From Flavobacteriales bacterium (GTDB taxonomy: Bacteria > Bacteroidota > Bacteroidia > Flavobacteriales_F > PHOS-HE28): a stretch of 51,011 nt of DNA. The translations under genes were made by a program, and so were the position numbers. The notes beneath the pieces were generated by a model, which did no database searches, was not told the origin of the DNA, and saw nothing but the letters and a program-made list of their open reading frames with translations. The DNA is taken from assembly GCA_020847755.1 (NCBI GenBank), contig JADLBK010000050.1, positions 1 to 51,011 on the forward strand. Direction: 5' to 3'. The first letter of the stretch is position 1. Each line of letters begins with the position of its first letter. Below are positions 1 to 7,133 of the stretch, piece by piece.

Positions 1-2
1 GC

Positions 3-482
3 GGTGAACGCGTGGATTGGCAGGCGGCCTATGTGGACGATGCGACCACGATCAGCAATCACAAGGCCGTCTCCCGCGATCAATTCCTACGCGCCATCGA
101 GACCAACCTCTTCCTGCTCCAACGTGATGGCGTGAAGGCCGTGCTCTGCCTTCAACCGATGCTCGTGCTCCGCGATACGGCGCTGCTGGCCGCCGAGGAG
201 CGCGCCTTCCTTCACGAGGACCCGAACGTGAAAGTGCTTCATCCCATCGTGCTGGACGAACTGAAGGAGGTGGCGCAACGCTGGCGCGTACCCCTGGTCG
301 ATCTCAATGTGACGTTCAACGACCCGGTCCATAAGGGAAGACAGCTCCTGATCGACTACTGCCACCTGAACGGATCCGGAGGGGAGGTCTGCGCTCAAGC
401 CCTCCTTCCCGTGGTCCAGGTGCTGCTTCGACCGACCGTGGCGGATAGCAGTGTTACAGCACCTGCAGGATCAGGCACTTGA
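3..482 (+). CDS. SGNH/GDSL-type hydrolase, C-terminal part (5' truncated by window edge)
   Basis: The frame is open to the left edge, so the gene begins outside the window; the GTG at 12 in the ORF track is only the first possible start inside it. The visible part looks like the C-terminal half of an SGNH/GDSL esterase or lipase-like protein. It has a hydrophobic strand followed by a helix, and near the end a catalytic Asp-x-x-His pair (DYCHLNGSGG). The N-terminal GDS block with the nucleophilic Ser is not visible. Substrate is unknown; in Bacteroidota such proteins often act on acyl groups of surface polysaccharide or lipids. Its 3' end overlaps the 3' end of the convergent methyltransferase gene by 29 bp. 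The family call is moderately sure and the function is not known. Confidence 0.6.
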   Translation, partial: GERVDWQAAYVDDATTISNHKAVSRDQFLRAIETNLFLLQRDGVKAVLCLQPMLVLRDTALLAAEERAFLHEDPNVKVLHPIVLDELKEVAQRWRVPLVDLNVTFNDPVHKGRQLLIDYCHLNGSGGEVCAQALLPVVQVLLRPTVADSSVTAPAGSGT

Positions 483-1626
483 GGTAGAGGCTTTCCGGTA
501 TGCTCCAATGCACCGGATGGTCCGGGGGTTGCGTACCGTAGTGGACCTCCCGCAGGTGGCGACGCGCATCCTTGGCGGCATCCGCGACCATGGCCCGGAA
601 CAGGTCCGGGGTCATGTGCTGGCTGCAACTGCAGGTGACCAGGAACCCTCCGCGCGGAAGGCATTTCATGGCCCGCAGGTTGATCTCCTTGTAGCCCCGC
701 GTTGCGCCGGCGACCGTCGCACGGCTTTTCGCAAAGGCCGGTGGATCGAGCACGACCACATCCCACGTTCGGCCTGAACGACCGGCCTCGGCCAGGTGGT
801 CGAACACATTCGCCTCCCGGAACGAACAACGGTCGGTCAAGCCGTTCAACTCGGCATTGTCCACCGCCGCCCGGATGGCTGAGGGGCTGATGTCGAGGCC
901 CTCCACCCGCTTCGCGCCGTAGTGTGCGGCATGCAGGGCGAAGCCCCCCGTGTGGGTGAAGCAATCCAGCACATCCGCTCCTTCGACGACCGGAGCGATC
1001 GCGGCATGGTTGACGCGCTGATCGAGGAAGTGGCCCGTCTTCTGTCCCTCCGCCACATCCACGATCACCTTCAATCCGTTCTCCATGATCGGGAAGCGCG
1101 TCGTGAACGTGTCCCCGAGGAATCCCCTGATCGGTCGCAGACCTTCCTTTTCACGGATGGGCACGTCATTGCGCTCGTAGAACCGAGTCACACCGGTCAC
1201 CTCGCGGAGGGCCTCCACCAGGCTGTGCTTCCAGCGGTCCATGCCCAGGCTCAGCGTCTGTAGCACGATCGTGTCCTCGAACTTATCGGCCACACAGGCC
1301 GGCAGGCCATCCGATTCGCCGAAGATCACCCGGCAGGACGTGGTATCGACCATCCGCCGGCGAAAGGCCCATGCCTCCCTCACCTTCCGAAGGAAGAAGG
1401 CATCGTCGATCGGCTCGTCCAGGTCGGCGGTCAGGATGCGGACCTGGATCTTGCTGGCCGGGTTGAAATACCCCTGACCGATCGGGCGCCTGCGGTCATC
1501 GAAGACCTGCACCACATCGCCCGGCTTGGGATCGCCCTCCACGCGCACCACCTGGTTGTCGAAGATCCACGGATGGCCGTTGCGGACCCGGTCGCGTGGG
1601 TCGCGGATGATGGTACGATGGCGCAT
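454..1626 (-). CDS. Class I SAM-dependent rRNA methyltransferase (RlmI/COG1092 family)
   Basis: 390 aa, the usual length for this family. The N-terminus (about 1-75) is a PUA-type RNA-binding domain (NGHPWIFDNQV, PIGQGYFNPASKIQVRIL). The catalytic Rossmann domain follows, with motif I VLDCFTHTGGFALHAA and motif IV VVLDPPAFAKS; a conserved Cys-rich block (FLVTCSCSQHM) lies near the C-terminus. Members methylate C5 of a cytosine in 23S rRNA (E. coli RlmI makes m5C1962); the exact target here is inferred. The start ATG is at 1626, with a weak -7-like TACCTTGC 7 nt upstream. It is transcribed divergently from the hydroxyacyl-CoA dehydrogenase, across an intergenic region with four palindromes. 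Confidence 0.88.
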   Translation of the reverse strand: MRHRTIIRDPRDRVRNGHPWIFDNQVVRVEGDPKPGDVVQVFDDRRRPIGQGYFNPASKIQVRILTADLDEPIDDAFFLRKVREAWAFRRRMVDTTSCRVIFGESDGLPACVADKFEDTIVLQTLSLGMDRWKHSLVEALREVTGVTRFYERNDVPIREKEGLRPIRGFLGDTFTTRFPIMENGLKVIVDVAEGQKTGHFLDQRVNHAAIAPVVEGADVLDCFTHTGGFALHAAHYGAKRVEGLDISPSAIRAAVDNAELNGLTDRCSFREANVFDHLAEAGRSGRTWDVVVLDPPAFAKSRATVAGATRGYKEINLRAMKCLPRGGFLVTCSCSQHMTPDLFRAMVADAAKDARRHLREVHYGTQPPDHPVHWSIPESLYLKCLILQVL

Positions 1627-1633
1627 GCAGGGC

Positions 1634-1641
1634 GCAAGGTA
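1634..1641 (-). promoter_or_regulatory. Weak -7-like element TACCTTGC upstream of the methyltransferase
   Basis: Reads TACCTTGC on the minus strand, ending 7 nt before the ATG at 1626. It departs from the TAnnTTTG consensus at the last two bases. No clear -33 TTTG is seen. Confidence 0.3.
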
Positions 1642-1668
1642 GATGCTGGTCGGAGCAGCGTTCTGTCG

Positions 1669-1692
1669 ACATATGTATGGCCAACCATACGT
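1669..1692. repeat. Palindromic repeat copy 1 (degenerate, 4-nt insertion)
   Basis: GTATGG-CCAA-CCATAC: same arms as the other three copies but with four extra bases at the dyad centre (centre about 1682.5). It lies about 35-50 bp upstream of the putative methyltransferase promoter. Confidence 0.7.
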
Positions 1693-1823
1693 TTCGTCGT
1701 TCAGCCATGACCGCGGTGCGGTGACGGCTTCGGGCCTTCCACGTCTTCCCTCTGATGTTCTGACTAGTCAGGTTGTTTCTCCCCGGTCGTCCAGGCCGCT
1801 CAGTTGTACCTGTCCGTAGCGGG

Positions 1824-1849
1824 AAGTATGTATGGCCATACATATGTTC
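1824..1849. repeat. Palindromic repeat copy 2
   Basis: TATGTATGG/CCATACATA perfect dyad without spacer, partly extended by weaker pairs. Shares the core TGTATGGCCATACA with copies 3 and 4. Confidence 0.8.
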
Positions 1850-1967
1850 AGCGTACTTCAGACCAAGGTGAGAACATCGGTTGTCGGAACAATTCGCTTC
1901 AGCATCAGTCCTTTAAATCACCTCGACCCGTCCTGCTTCGCCGATCTACTGCCCTGACCACTTGTCA

Positions 1968-1995
1968 AAACATATGTATGGCCATACATGTGTTT
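1968..1995. repeat. Palindromic repeat copy 3 (28 bp)
   Basis: AAACATATGTATGG/CCATACATGTGTTT: 14-bp arms with a single G-T mismatch, no spacer, same core as copies 2 and 4. Confidence 0.85.
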
Positions 1996-2122
1996 CGGCC
2001 CTCTTCGAGTGCAAGGAGCCCTAACGCCCCGAGAGCGCGCAGCCTCCGATCTGCTGAGGCCCAGCTGATCACCACCGAAGCTCGTATCTGATCCGGATCC
2101 GCGAACGCCGTGTTCTCCCCCT

Positions 2123-2152
2123 CGAAAGCATGTATGGCCATACATGCTTTTG
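2123..2152. repeat. Palindromic repeat copy 4 (26-bp perfect dyad)
   Basis: AAAGCATGTATGG/CCATACATGCTTT: 13 perfect base pairs in each arm, extended by two further pairs if one G-T is allowed. It sits about 40 bp upstream of a possible -7 box (GAACTTCG at 2192-2199) for the dehydrogenase, where an activator or repressor could bind. Confidence 0.85.
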
Positions 2153-2231
2153 CCAGCGCATCCGACCCTCAGCCAGTTCCCCGCCAGCCCCGAACTTCGC
2201 CACCTCAACCGCCAACAACGCGGTGTGCATC

Positions 2232-3401
2232 ATGGACAGCTCGATGGACGTGGCGGTGATCGGGGCCGGGGCGATGGGCAGCGGCATCGCGCAGGTGGCT
2301 GCTCAGGCGGGTCATCCGGTGCTGATGATGGATGCGCGGCCAGGGGCGGCGCAACGCGCCGTGGACGCCGTACGGACCACGCTCGGCAAGCTGGCCGAGA
2401 AAGGACGGCTCACTTCCGCCGAGGCCGCTGAGGCCGGTGCGCGCCTGCGGGCCGTGGGCTCCGTGGACGATCTCACCGGTTCGCGCCTGGTCATCGAGGC
2501 CATCGTCGAGGATCTCCCGGTCAAGCGCGGGTTGTTCACCGAACTCGAGTCCGTGGTCGGCACCGACTGCGTAATGGCCACGAACACCAGCAGCCTCAGC
2601 GTGACGGCCATCGCTGGGGCGTGCGCCCATCCCGAACGGATCATCGGCCTGCACTTCTTCAACCCCGCTCCACTGATGCCCCTGGTGGAGGTGGTGCCCG
2701 GCCTGGCCACCGCTCCGGGGCTGGCCGAGCGATGCAGCATGTGGATGAAGCAGTGGAGCAAGGTCCCGGTGCTGTGCAAGGACACCCCAGGCTTCATCGT
2801 CAACAGGGTGGCTCGACCGTTCTACGGCGAGGCCCTGCGCATCTATGAGGAGGGCCTGGCCGACATGGCCACCATCGACCACGCCATGCGCACGGTCGGT
2901 GGCTTCCGCATGGGGCCTTTCGAGCTGATGGACCTCATCGGCAACGACGTCAACTTCGCCGTCACCCGCAGCGTGTTCGAGGCCTTCTTCTTTGATCCCC
3001 GCTACCGGCCGAGCCTCACCCAGCAGCGCCAGGTGGAGAGCGGTCGGCTGGGGAGGAAGTCCGGTCGCGGGTACTACGACCACAGTAACGGATCGCTGCC
3101 TCCCACACCCAAGAACGACCCGGAACTGCTGGACATGATCTACCGCAGGATCCTCGTGATGCTCATCAACGAGGCTGCGGATGCCCTCTACCTGGGCATC
3201 GCCGACCGGGATGCCTTGGAACTGGCCATGACCAAGGGGGTCAATTACCCGAAGGGCCTGCTGAGGTGGGCGGATGAATTCGGTCTTGAACGATGCCTGT
3301 CCGCATTGCAGGACCTGCAGGCCGAATATGGAGAGGACCGCTATCGACCTTCACCCCTGCTGCGCAGGATGGTCCGCGAGGGAAGGCTGTTCCACGGGTG
3401 A
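2232..3401 (+). CDS. 3-hydroxyacyl-CoA dehydrogenase
   Basis: Oxidises 3-hydroxyacyl-CoA to 3-ketoacyl-CoA with NAD in beta-oxidation or aromatic-acid (PaaH-like) catabolism. The track ORF starts at 2130 inside a palindrome; the start is placed at the ATG at 2232 (another at 2244) just before the NAD-binding strand (VAVIGAGAMGSGIAQVAAQ). Further hallmarks are VIEAIVEDL, TNTSSLSVTAIA, the HFFNPAPLMPLVEVV active-site region and CKDTPGFIVNRV. A C-terminal second 3HCDH helical domain follows (about residues 285-385). At 389 aa it lacks the enoyl-CoA hydratase half of fused FadB/FadJ proteins. It stands alone, with no thiolase or acyl-CoA dehydrogenase nearby. The upstream palindromes are candidate operators. 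Confidence 0.9.
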   Translation: MDSSMDVAVIGAGAMGSGIAQVAAQAGHPVLMMDARPGAAQRAVDAVRTTLGKLAEKGRLTSAEAAEAGARLRAVGSVDDLTGSRLVIEAIVEDLPVKRGLFTELESVVGTDCVMATNTSSLSVTAIAGACAHPERIIGLHFFNPAPLMPLVEVVPGLATAPGLAERCSMWMKQWSKVPVLCKDTPGFIVNRVARPFYGEALRIYEEGLADMATIDHAMRTVGGFRMGPFELMDLIGNDVNFAVTRSVFEAFFFDPRYRPSLTQQRQVESGRLGRKSGRGYYDHSNGSLPPTPKNDPELLDMIYRRILVMLINEAADALYLGIADRDALELAMTKGVNYPKGLLRWADEFGLERCLSALQDLQAEYGEDRYRPSPLLRRMVREGRLFHG

Positions 3402-3451
3402 TCCGACACCGGTCCGTCGGTAATTTATTCTCCATGGCAACTTTCGGTGGC

Positions 3452-3459
3452 TACATTTG
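3452..3459 (+). promoter_or_regulatory. -7 element TACATTTG for the YceI gene
   Basis: Exact match to the Bacteroidota TAnnTTTG consensus, 27 nt upstream of the ATG at 3487. The upstream stretch is unusually AT-rich for this genome (TAATTTATTC), but no well-spaced -33 TTTG is evident. Confidence 0.55.
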
Positions 3460-3486
3460 CCGCCCCAAACACCAACGACAGATCCC

Positions 3487-4116
3487 ATGAAGCTCCATTT
3501 GTTCAGCGCCACCGGCTTGGTGGCCCTCACGCTCGCCTCCTGTGGCGGCGGCGGAAGCACCGAAGGCCAAGGCACGATCGACAGCACGGCCGCGATGGCG
3601 GCCAAGGAAGTGACCTACGCCTTGGACGTTGCGGCCAGCAAGCTCACCTGGAAAGGGGTGATGATCGGCGTGAAGTACCACGAAGGGACCATGGCCTTCA
3701 CCGAGGGCAGCTTCACGGCAAAGGGTGGCCAGCTCGTCACCGGTGGCTTTGTGGTGGACATGAAGAGCATGGTGCCTCTCGATACCAACTACAACAAGGA
3801 CTACACCAAGGAGAAGCTCACCGGTCACCTGGCCAGCCCTGACTTCTTCGCGGTCGACAGCTTTCCGACCGCCAGCTTCAAGGTGACCTCGGTGAGCGGC
3901 AATTCCGCCACCGGTGAGTTGAACGTGCGTGGTCGCATCGGCACCGAAACGGTGACCGACATCGTGATCAGCGAGGAGAACGGCATGGCCAACGCCAGCG
4001 GCAAGCTGGTGTTCAACCGCCAGAAGTACGGCGTGTCCTGGGCCAACCCGATGAAGGACATGGTGCTCAGCGACGACATCGAGATCGTGGTGTCGCTGGT
4101 GGGCAAGGCGCAGTAA
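3487..4116 (+). CDS. YceI family lipoprotein
   Basis: 209 aa. The start is set at ATG 3487 because it opens a lipoprotein signal (MKLHLFSATGLVALTLASC, Cys as acylation site); the track start at 3457 adds unlikely residues overlapping the promoter. After a Gly/Ser linker comes a YceI lipocalin-like domain (about 45-205), with the ASKLTWKGVMIGVKYHEGTM opening and the HLASPDFFAVDSFPTASFKV motif typical of the family. YceI proteins bind isoprenoid or lipid-like ligands in the periplasm; the ligand here is unknown. Monocistronic, with its own promoter and a strong terminator. Confidence 0.88.
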   Translation: MKLHLFSATGLVALTLASCGGGGSTEGQGTIDSTAAMAAKEVTYALDVAASKLTWKGVMIGVKYHEGTMAFTEGSFTAKGGQLVTGGFVVDMKSMVPLDTNYNKDYTKEKLTGHLASPDFFAVDSFPTASFKVTSVSGNSATGELNVRGRIGTETVTDIVISEENGMANASGKLVFNRQKYGVSWANPMKDMVLSDDIEIVVSLVGKAQ

Positions 4117-4134
4117 GCTCGTGCGGAGGTGTGC

Positions 4135-4160
4135 GGAAGGCGACCCCCGGGTCGCCTTCC
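4135..4160 (+). terminator. Intrinsic terminator after the YceI gene
   Basis: GGAAGGCGACCC / GGGTCGCCTTCC hairpin followed by TTCGTTT, between two convergent genes, so it may serve both. Confidence 0.75.
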
Positions 4161-4166
4161 TTCGTT

Positions 4167-4829
4167 TCAGGCCTTGCCCAGTAGGAGATCGTTCAAGGGC
4201 CGCATGGCCGTGTAGTGCTCCATCATCACGTCGGCCAGGTCGGGCGAGGTGACCTTGGACGCGGGCAGCTCGGCGCACCAGTAGAACTGTTTGTTGTAGA
4301 GCAGCGGTTCACGTTCGGCCGCTTGGCGCAGGTCGGGGGGAAGCACCTTGTTCCGCTCCCCGAGCACCGTTCCGAACCGGCTGGTGAACGGCTTGGCCGT
4401 GTACAGTGATCGAAAGATGGCCGGCCTGGCGGCGATCCGTTCGCGGATCGCGAGCAGTGCCGCCTTCTCCGGCTGGTAGCTGCCCCCGTAGATCGCCACT
4501 TTCTCCGGACCCAGCTCGATGTACATGCCGGGGACACCATGGTCCTTGCGCCCGGCCGCGGAGATGATCGCTGAGCAGGCCAGCTTGTAGGGCGCCTTGT
4601 CCCTGCTGAAGCGCACGTCCCGATGGATGCGGAAGATCGCTTCCTGCGGGGTGATCCGGACCCGCTTGTCCACAGCGCCCACCCGGGCGATCAATTCGCC
4701 GACGAACGCCGTGAACGGCTCCTTCACGCTGACTTCGTAGCGCTTGCGCTGCCCGTCGAACCACTCCTTGTTGTTATGGGCCGCAAGCTCCTTGAAGAAC
4801 CGGTTGAAGTCGGGGCCGAACCACGCCAT
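4167..4829 (-). CDS. DUF2461 domain-containing protein
   Basis: 220 aa, covering the whole DUF2461 (TIGR02453) family. Visible hallmarks are an N-terminal FFKELAAHNNKEWFDGQRKRYE, the central FRIHRDVRFSRDKAPYK and GMYIELGPEKVAIYGG, and a C-terminal LYNKQFYWCAEL. The biochemical role of the family is not known to me. No signal peptide, so cytoplasmic. It is divergent from the ogt-type gene with only 30 nt between start codons, so their promoters overlap. Confidence 0.85.
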   Translation of the reverse strand: MAWFGPDFNRFFKELAAHNNKEWFDGQRKRYEVSVKEPFTAFVGELIARVGAVDKRVRITPQEAIFRIHRDVRFSRDKAPYKLACSAIISAAGRKDHGVPGMYIELGPEKVAIYGGSYQPEKAALLAIRERIAARPAIFRSLYTAKPFTSRFGTVLGERNKVLPPDLRQAAEREPLLYNKQFYWCAELPASKVTSPDLADVMMEHYTAMRPLNDLLLGKA

Positions 4830-4859
4830 GGCTGCCTATTTTGCGCGGAAGTTAACCCG

Positions 4860-5396
4860 ATGCCCATGCCCACGGCCGCCCGCAGGACCCGCGCACCTGA
4901 ACTGTTCGCCCCGCTTCACGTCGTGGCGGTGGACGGTCCGCTCGGCAAGGTCTTTCTGGAGAGCGATGGCGCGTTGATCACCCGTGTCTCCTTCGATGCC
5001 ATCACGGGCAATCGCAGCAAAACCCCTCCCCTGCTGACCGAGGCTGCGCGCCAGGTGGACCACTACTTCGCGGGAAAGCGGCGGACCTTCGAGCTGCCCC
5101 TGCAGCGGCTCGGCACCCGCTTCCAACGGCTGGTCTGGGCCGCGATCGACGACATCCCCTATGGGCGCACGCTGACGTACCAGGCCATCGGGGAGCGCAT
5201 CGGTGGCCGCGCCCTGGGCCGCACTGTGGGCCACGCCTGCGGCAGCAACCCGCTGCCCATCCTGGTGCCCTGCCACCGGGTGATCGCCAGCGACGGCCTC
5301 CTTACCGGTTACGTGGGTGGGCTCTGGCGCAAGAAATGGCTGCTGGAGCATGAAGGGGCCCTGCCCAAGGAGCTCTTTCCCGACCCACCCCGCTGA
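4860..5396 (+). CDS. Methylated-DNA--[protein]-cysteine S-methyltransferase (Ogt/MGMT type)
   Basis: 178 aa. Directly reverses O6-alkylguanine (and O4-alkylthymine) by transferring the alkyl group to its own cysteine. The active-site loop PCHRV is present (ILVPCHRVIASDG), preceded by the helix-turn-helix region FQRLVWAAIDDIPYGRTLTY and followed by GYVGGLWRKKWLLEHEG. The start is placed at ATG 4860 (next at 4866), because the track ORF from 4623 runs through the divergent DUF2461 gene. There is no AraC/Ada domain, so it is the stand-alone repair enzyme. Confidence 0.92.
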   Translation: MPMPTAARRTRAPELFAPLHVVAVDGPLGKVFLESDGALITRVSFDAITGNRSKTPPLLTEAARQVDHYFAGKRRTFELPLQRLGTRFQRLVWAAIDDIPYGRTLTYQAIGERIGGRALGRTVGHACGSNPLPILVPCHRVIASDGLLTGYVGGLWRKKWLLEHEGALPKELFPDPPR

Positions 5397-5455
5397 CCCG
5401 CCCGGGCCGTTAACGTTTTTTCGCTCACCTCCCGAAGCCCCCACGCGTGGCCGGA

Positions 5456-5463
5456 TATTTTTG
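5456..5463 (+). promoter_or_regulatory. -7 element TATTTTTG for the gldAFG operon
   Basis: TAnnTTTG match 10 nt before the gldA ATG at 5474. It follows a T-rich stretch (TTAACGTTTTTTCG at 5411-5423) that may also terminate the preceding gene. Confidence 0.5.
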
Positions 5464-5473
5464 CGCCGCTGCC

Positions 5474-6397
5474 ATGGACATCCGCATCGAAGGCCTCACC
5501 AAGCACTACGGCCCGCAGGCCGCGGTGGATGGCATCAGCTTCGTGGTCCGTCCCGGCGAGGTGCTCGGTTTCCTGGGTCCGAACGGCGCCGGGAAATCCA
5601 CCACCATGAAAATGATCTGCGGCCTGCTCGCCCCGGATGCGGGCGCCATCCATGTCGGCGGCCGTTCGGTGTTGAGCGAGCTCCAGGCCGTGCGTCGGCA
5701 CATCGGCTATCTGCCCGAGAACAACCCGCTTTACGAGGACATGCCCGTGCTCGACCACCTGCGCTTCGCGGCACGCTTGCAGGGCCTTTCCGAGGGCCGG
5801 ATCCGCGAGCGCCTGGCCGAGATGGTGCGCGTGTGCGGTCTCGACGCCGAGAAACACAAGCGCGTGGGCGAGCTCAGCAAGGGCTACCGCCAGCGTGTCG
5901 GGCTCGCACAGGCGATGGTGCACGATCCGGAGGTGCTCATCCTGGACGAGCCCACCACCGGCCTGGACCCCAACCAGATCGTGGAGATCAGGGAGCTGAT
6001 CAAGGAAGTGGGACGGGCCAAGACGGTCATCTTCAGCACACACATCCTGCCCGAAGTGGAGGCCACGTGCGATCGCATCCTCATCATCAACAAAGGACGG
6101 ATCGTGGCCGACGGCACCCCTGCCGACCTGCGGCGCCAGGCCCAAGGCCGGCCCTTGGTGCGTGTGCGGATCGAGGACGCTCCGTCAGGCGCTCCGCCCG
6201 AGGCCCTGCGCGAGCTGCCCGGCGTGGAAGGACTGGACCTCACCCCTGACGGAGCCTACCTGCTGCAGGCCGCCGTTGGAGCCCATATCGCCCGCCCCAT
6301 CTACCGCCTCTGCGTCGACCGGGGCTGGACCCTCACCGAACTGCATTCCCCGGGCTCGCGCCTCGAGGATGTCTTCCGCGACCTTACGCTGAACTGA
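5474..6397 (+). CDS. gldA: Gliding-motility ABC transporter ATP-binding protein GldA
   Basis: 307 aa cytoplasmic ATPase. Walker A GPNGAGKST, Q-loop region IGYLPENNPLY, signature LSKGYRQRVGLAQAM, Walker B VLILDEPTTGLDPNQ and H-loop FSTHIL are all intact. The start is the ATG at 5474 (MDIRIEGLTKHYG), 10 nt after a -7 box; the track start at 5447 overlaps that box. It is followed 6 nt later by gldF and then gldG, the order seen in gliding Bacteroidetes, where GldAFG is an ABC transporter required for gliding in Flavobacterium johnsoniae. Its transported substrate is unknown. Confidence 0.9.
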   Translation: MDIRIEGLTKHYGPQAAVDGISFVVRPGEVLGFLGPNGAGKSTTMKMICGLLAPDAGAIHVGGRSVLSELQAVRRHIGYLPENNPLYEDMPVLDHLRFAARLQGLSEGRIRERLAEMVRVCGLDAEKHKRVGELSKGYRQRVGLAQAMVHDPEVLILDEPTTGLDPNQIVEIRELIKEVGRAKTVIFSTHILPEVEATCDRILIINKGRIVADGTPADLRRQAQGRPLVRVRIEDAPSGAPPEALRELPGVEGLDLTPDGAYLLQAAVGAHIARPIYRLCVDRGWTLTELHSPGSRLEDVFRDLTLN

Positions 6398-6403
6398 ACG
6401 ACC

Positions 6404-7129
6404 GTGCGCACGACCTGGACCATCGCCCGCCGGGAGCTCGCCTCCTTCTTCGACTCCCTCATGGCCTATATCCTGCTGGTGGTCTTCCTGGGCATCAGCG
6501 GCTTCTTCACCTGGTGGTTCGGCGCGGATGTGTTCATGCAGGGCCAGGCCGACCTCGGCAGCTTCTTCAACATCGCCTACTGGACGCTCTTTTTCTTCAT
6601 CCCCGCCCTCACCATGCGCACCCTGGCCGAGGAACGCCGCACCGGGACCCTCGACCTGCTGCTCACCAAGGCCGTCACCGACTGGCAGGTGGTGCTCGGC
6701 AAGTTCACCTCCTGCCTGCTGCTCATCGCGGTGGCCCTCCTGTGCACGCTCCCCTACTACATCACCGTGGCCCGCATCGGGCCCATCGACCATGGCGCCG
6801 CCATCTGCGGCTACCTGGCGCTCCTCCTGATGAGCGCCAGCTACATCGGCGTCGGTGTCTTCGCCAGCTCGATCACCAACAATCAGCTCATTGCCTTCCT
6901 CATCGCGCTGGTCATCGGCGCCTGTTTCCATCTCTTCTTCGGCATCGTGGCCGCATCGCTCACCGGCCCCGTGGGACGCGTGTTCGACTTCCTTGGGATG
7001 GGCGTTCATTTCGACTCCATGTCGCGCGGCGTGGTGGACAGCCGCGATGTGCTCTATTTCCTGAGCATCGCCACCGCCGGACTGGTGGGCGCCGAACTTC
7101 AACTGGCCAAACGCGGACTGCAGCGCTGA
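6404..7129 (+). CDS. gldF: Gliding-motility ABC transporter permease GldF
   Basis: 241-aa ABC-2 type membrane protein with about six hydrophobic segments. The N-terminus (TWTIARRELASFFDSLMAYI) and RTLAEERRTGTLDLLLTKAVTDW are typical of GldF/NosY-like permeases. The start is a GTG at 6404, 6 nt after the gldA stop. It should pair with GldA and the partner GldG. Assignment rests on motif and synteny. Confidence 0.9.
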   Translation: MRTTWTIARRELASFFDSLMAYILLVVFLGISGFFTWWFGADVFMQGQADLGSFFNIAYWTLFFFIPALTMRTLAEERRTGTLDLLLTKAVTDWQVVLGKFTSCLLLIAVALLCTLPYYITVARIGPIDHGAAICGYLALLLMSASYIGVGVFASSITNNQLIAFLIALVIGACFHLFFGIVAASLTGPVGRVFDFLGMGVHFDSMSRGVVDSRDVLYFLSIATAGLVGAELQLAKRGLQR

Positions 7130-7133
7130 TGCC

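Larger units (their letters stand above)
1627..2231. other. 605-bp divergent intergenic region without a credible gene
   Basis: Lies between divergent rlmI-like and 3-hydroxyacyl-CoA dehydrogenase genes. ORFs in the track here (1804-2091 and its shadows) are short, start inside the palindromes and show no recognisable protein. Its only obvious structure is four palindromic repeats with centres at about 1682.5, 1835.5, 1981.5 and 2137.5, i.e. spaced 153, 146 and 156 bp. The DNA between the palindromes shows no similarity from one interval to the next by eye. Confidence 0.7.

Noticed and set aside
395-1058. Minus-strand ORFs (189 and 70 aa) overlapping the RlmI-type gene
   Set aside because: Alternative-frame shadows of a gene with clear methyltransferase motifs.
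2130-2231. Start of the 3-hydroxyacyl-CoA dehydrogenase inside palindrome 4
   Set aside because: The NAD-binding fold begins at the ATG at 2232 or 2244; the upstream residues (MYGHTCFCQ...) come from the palindrome and have no counterpart in the family.
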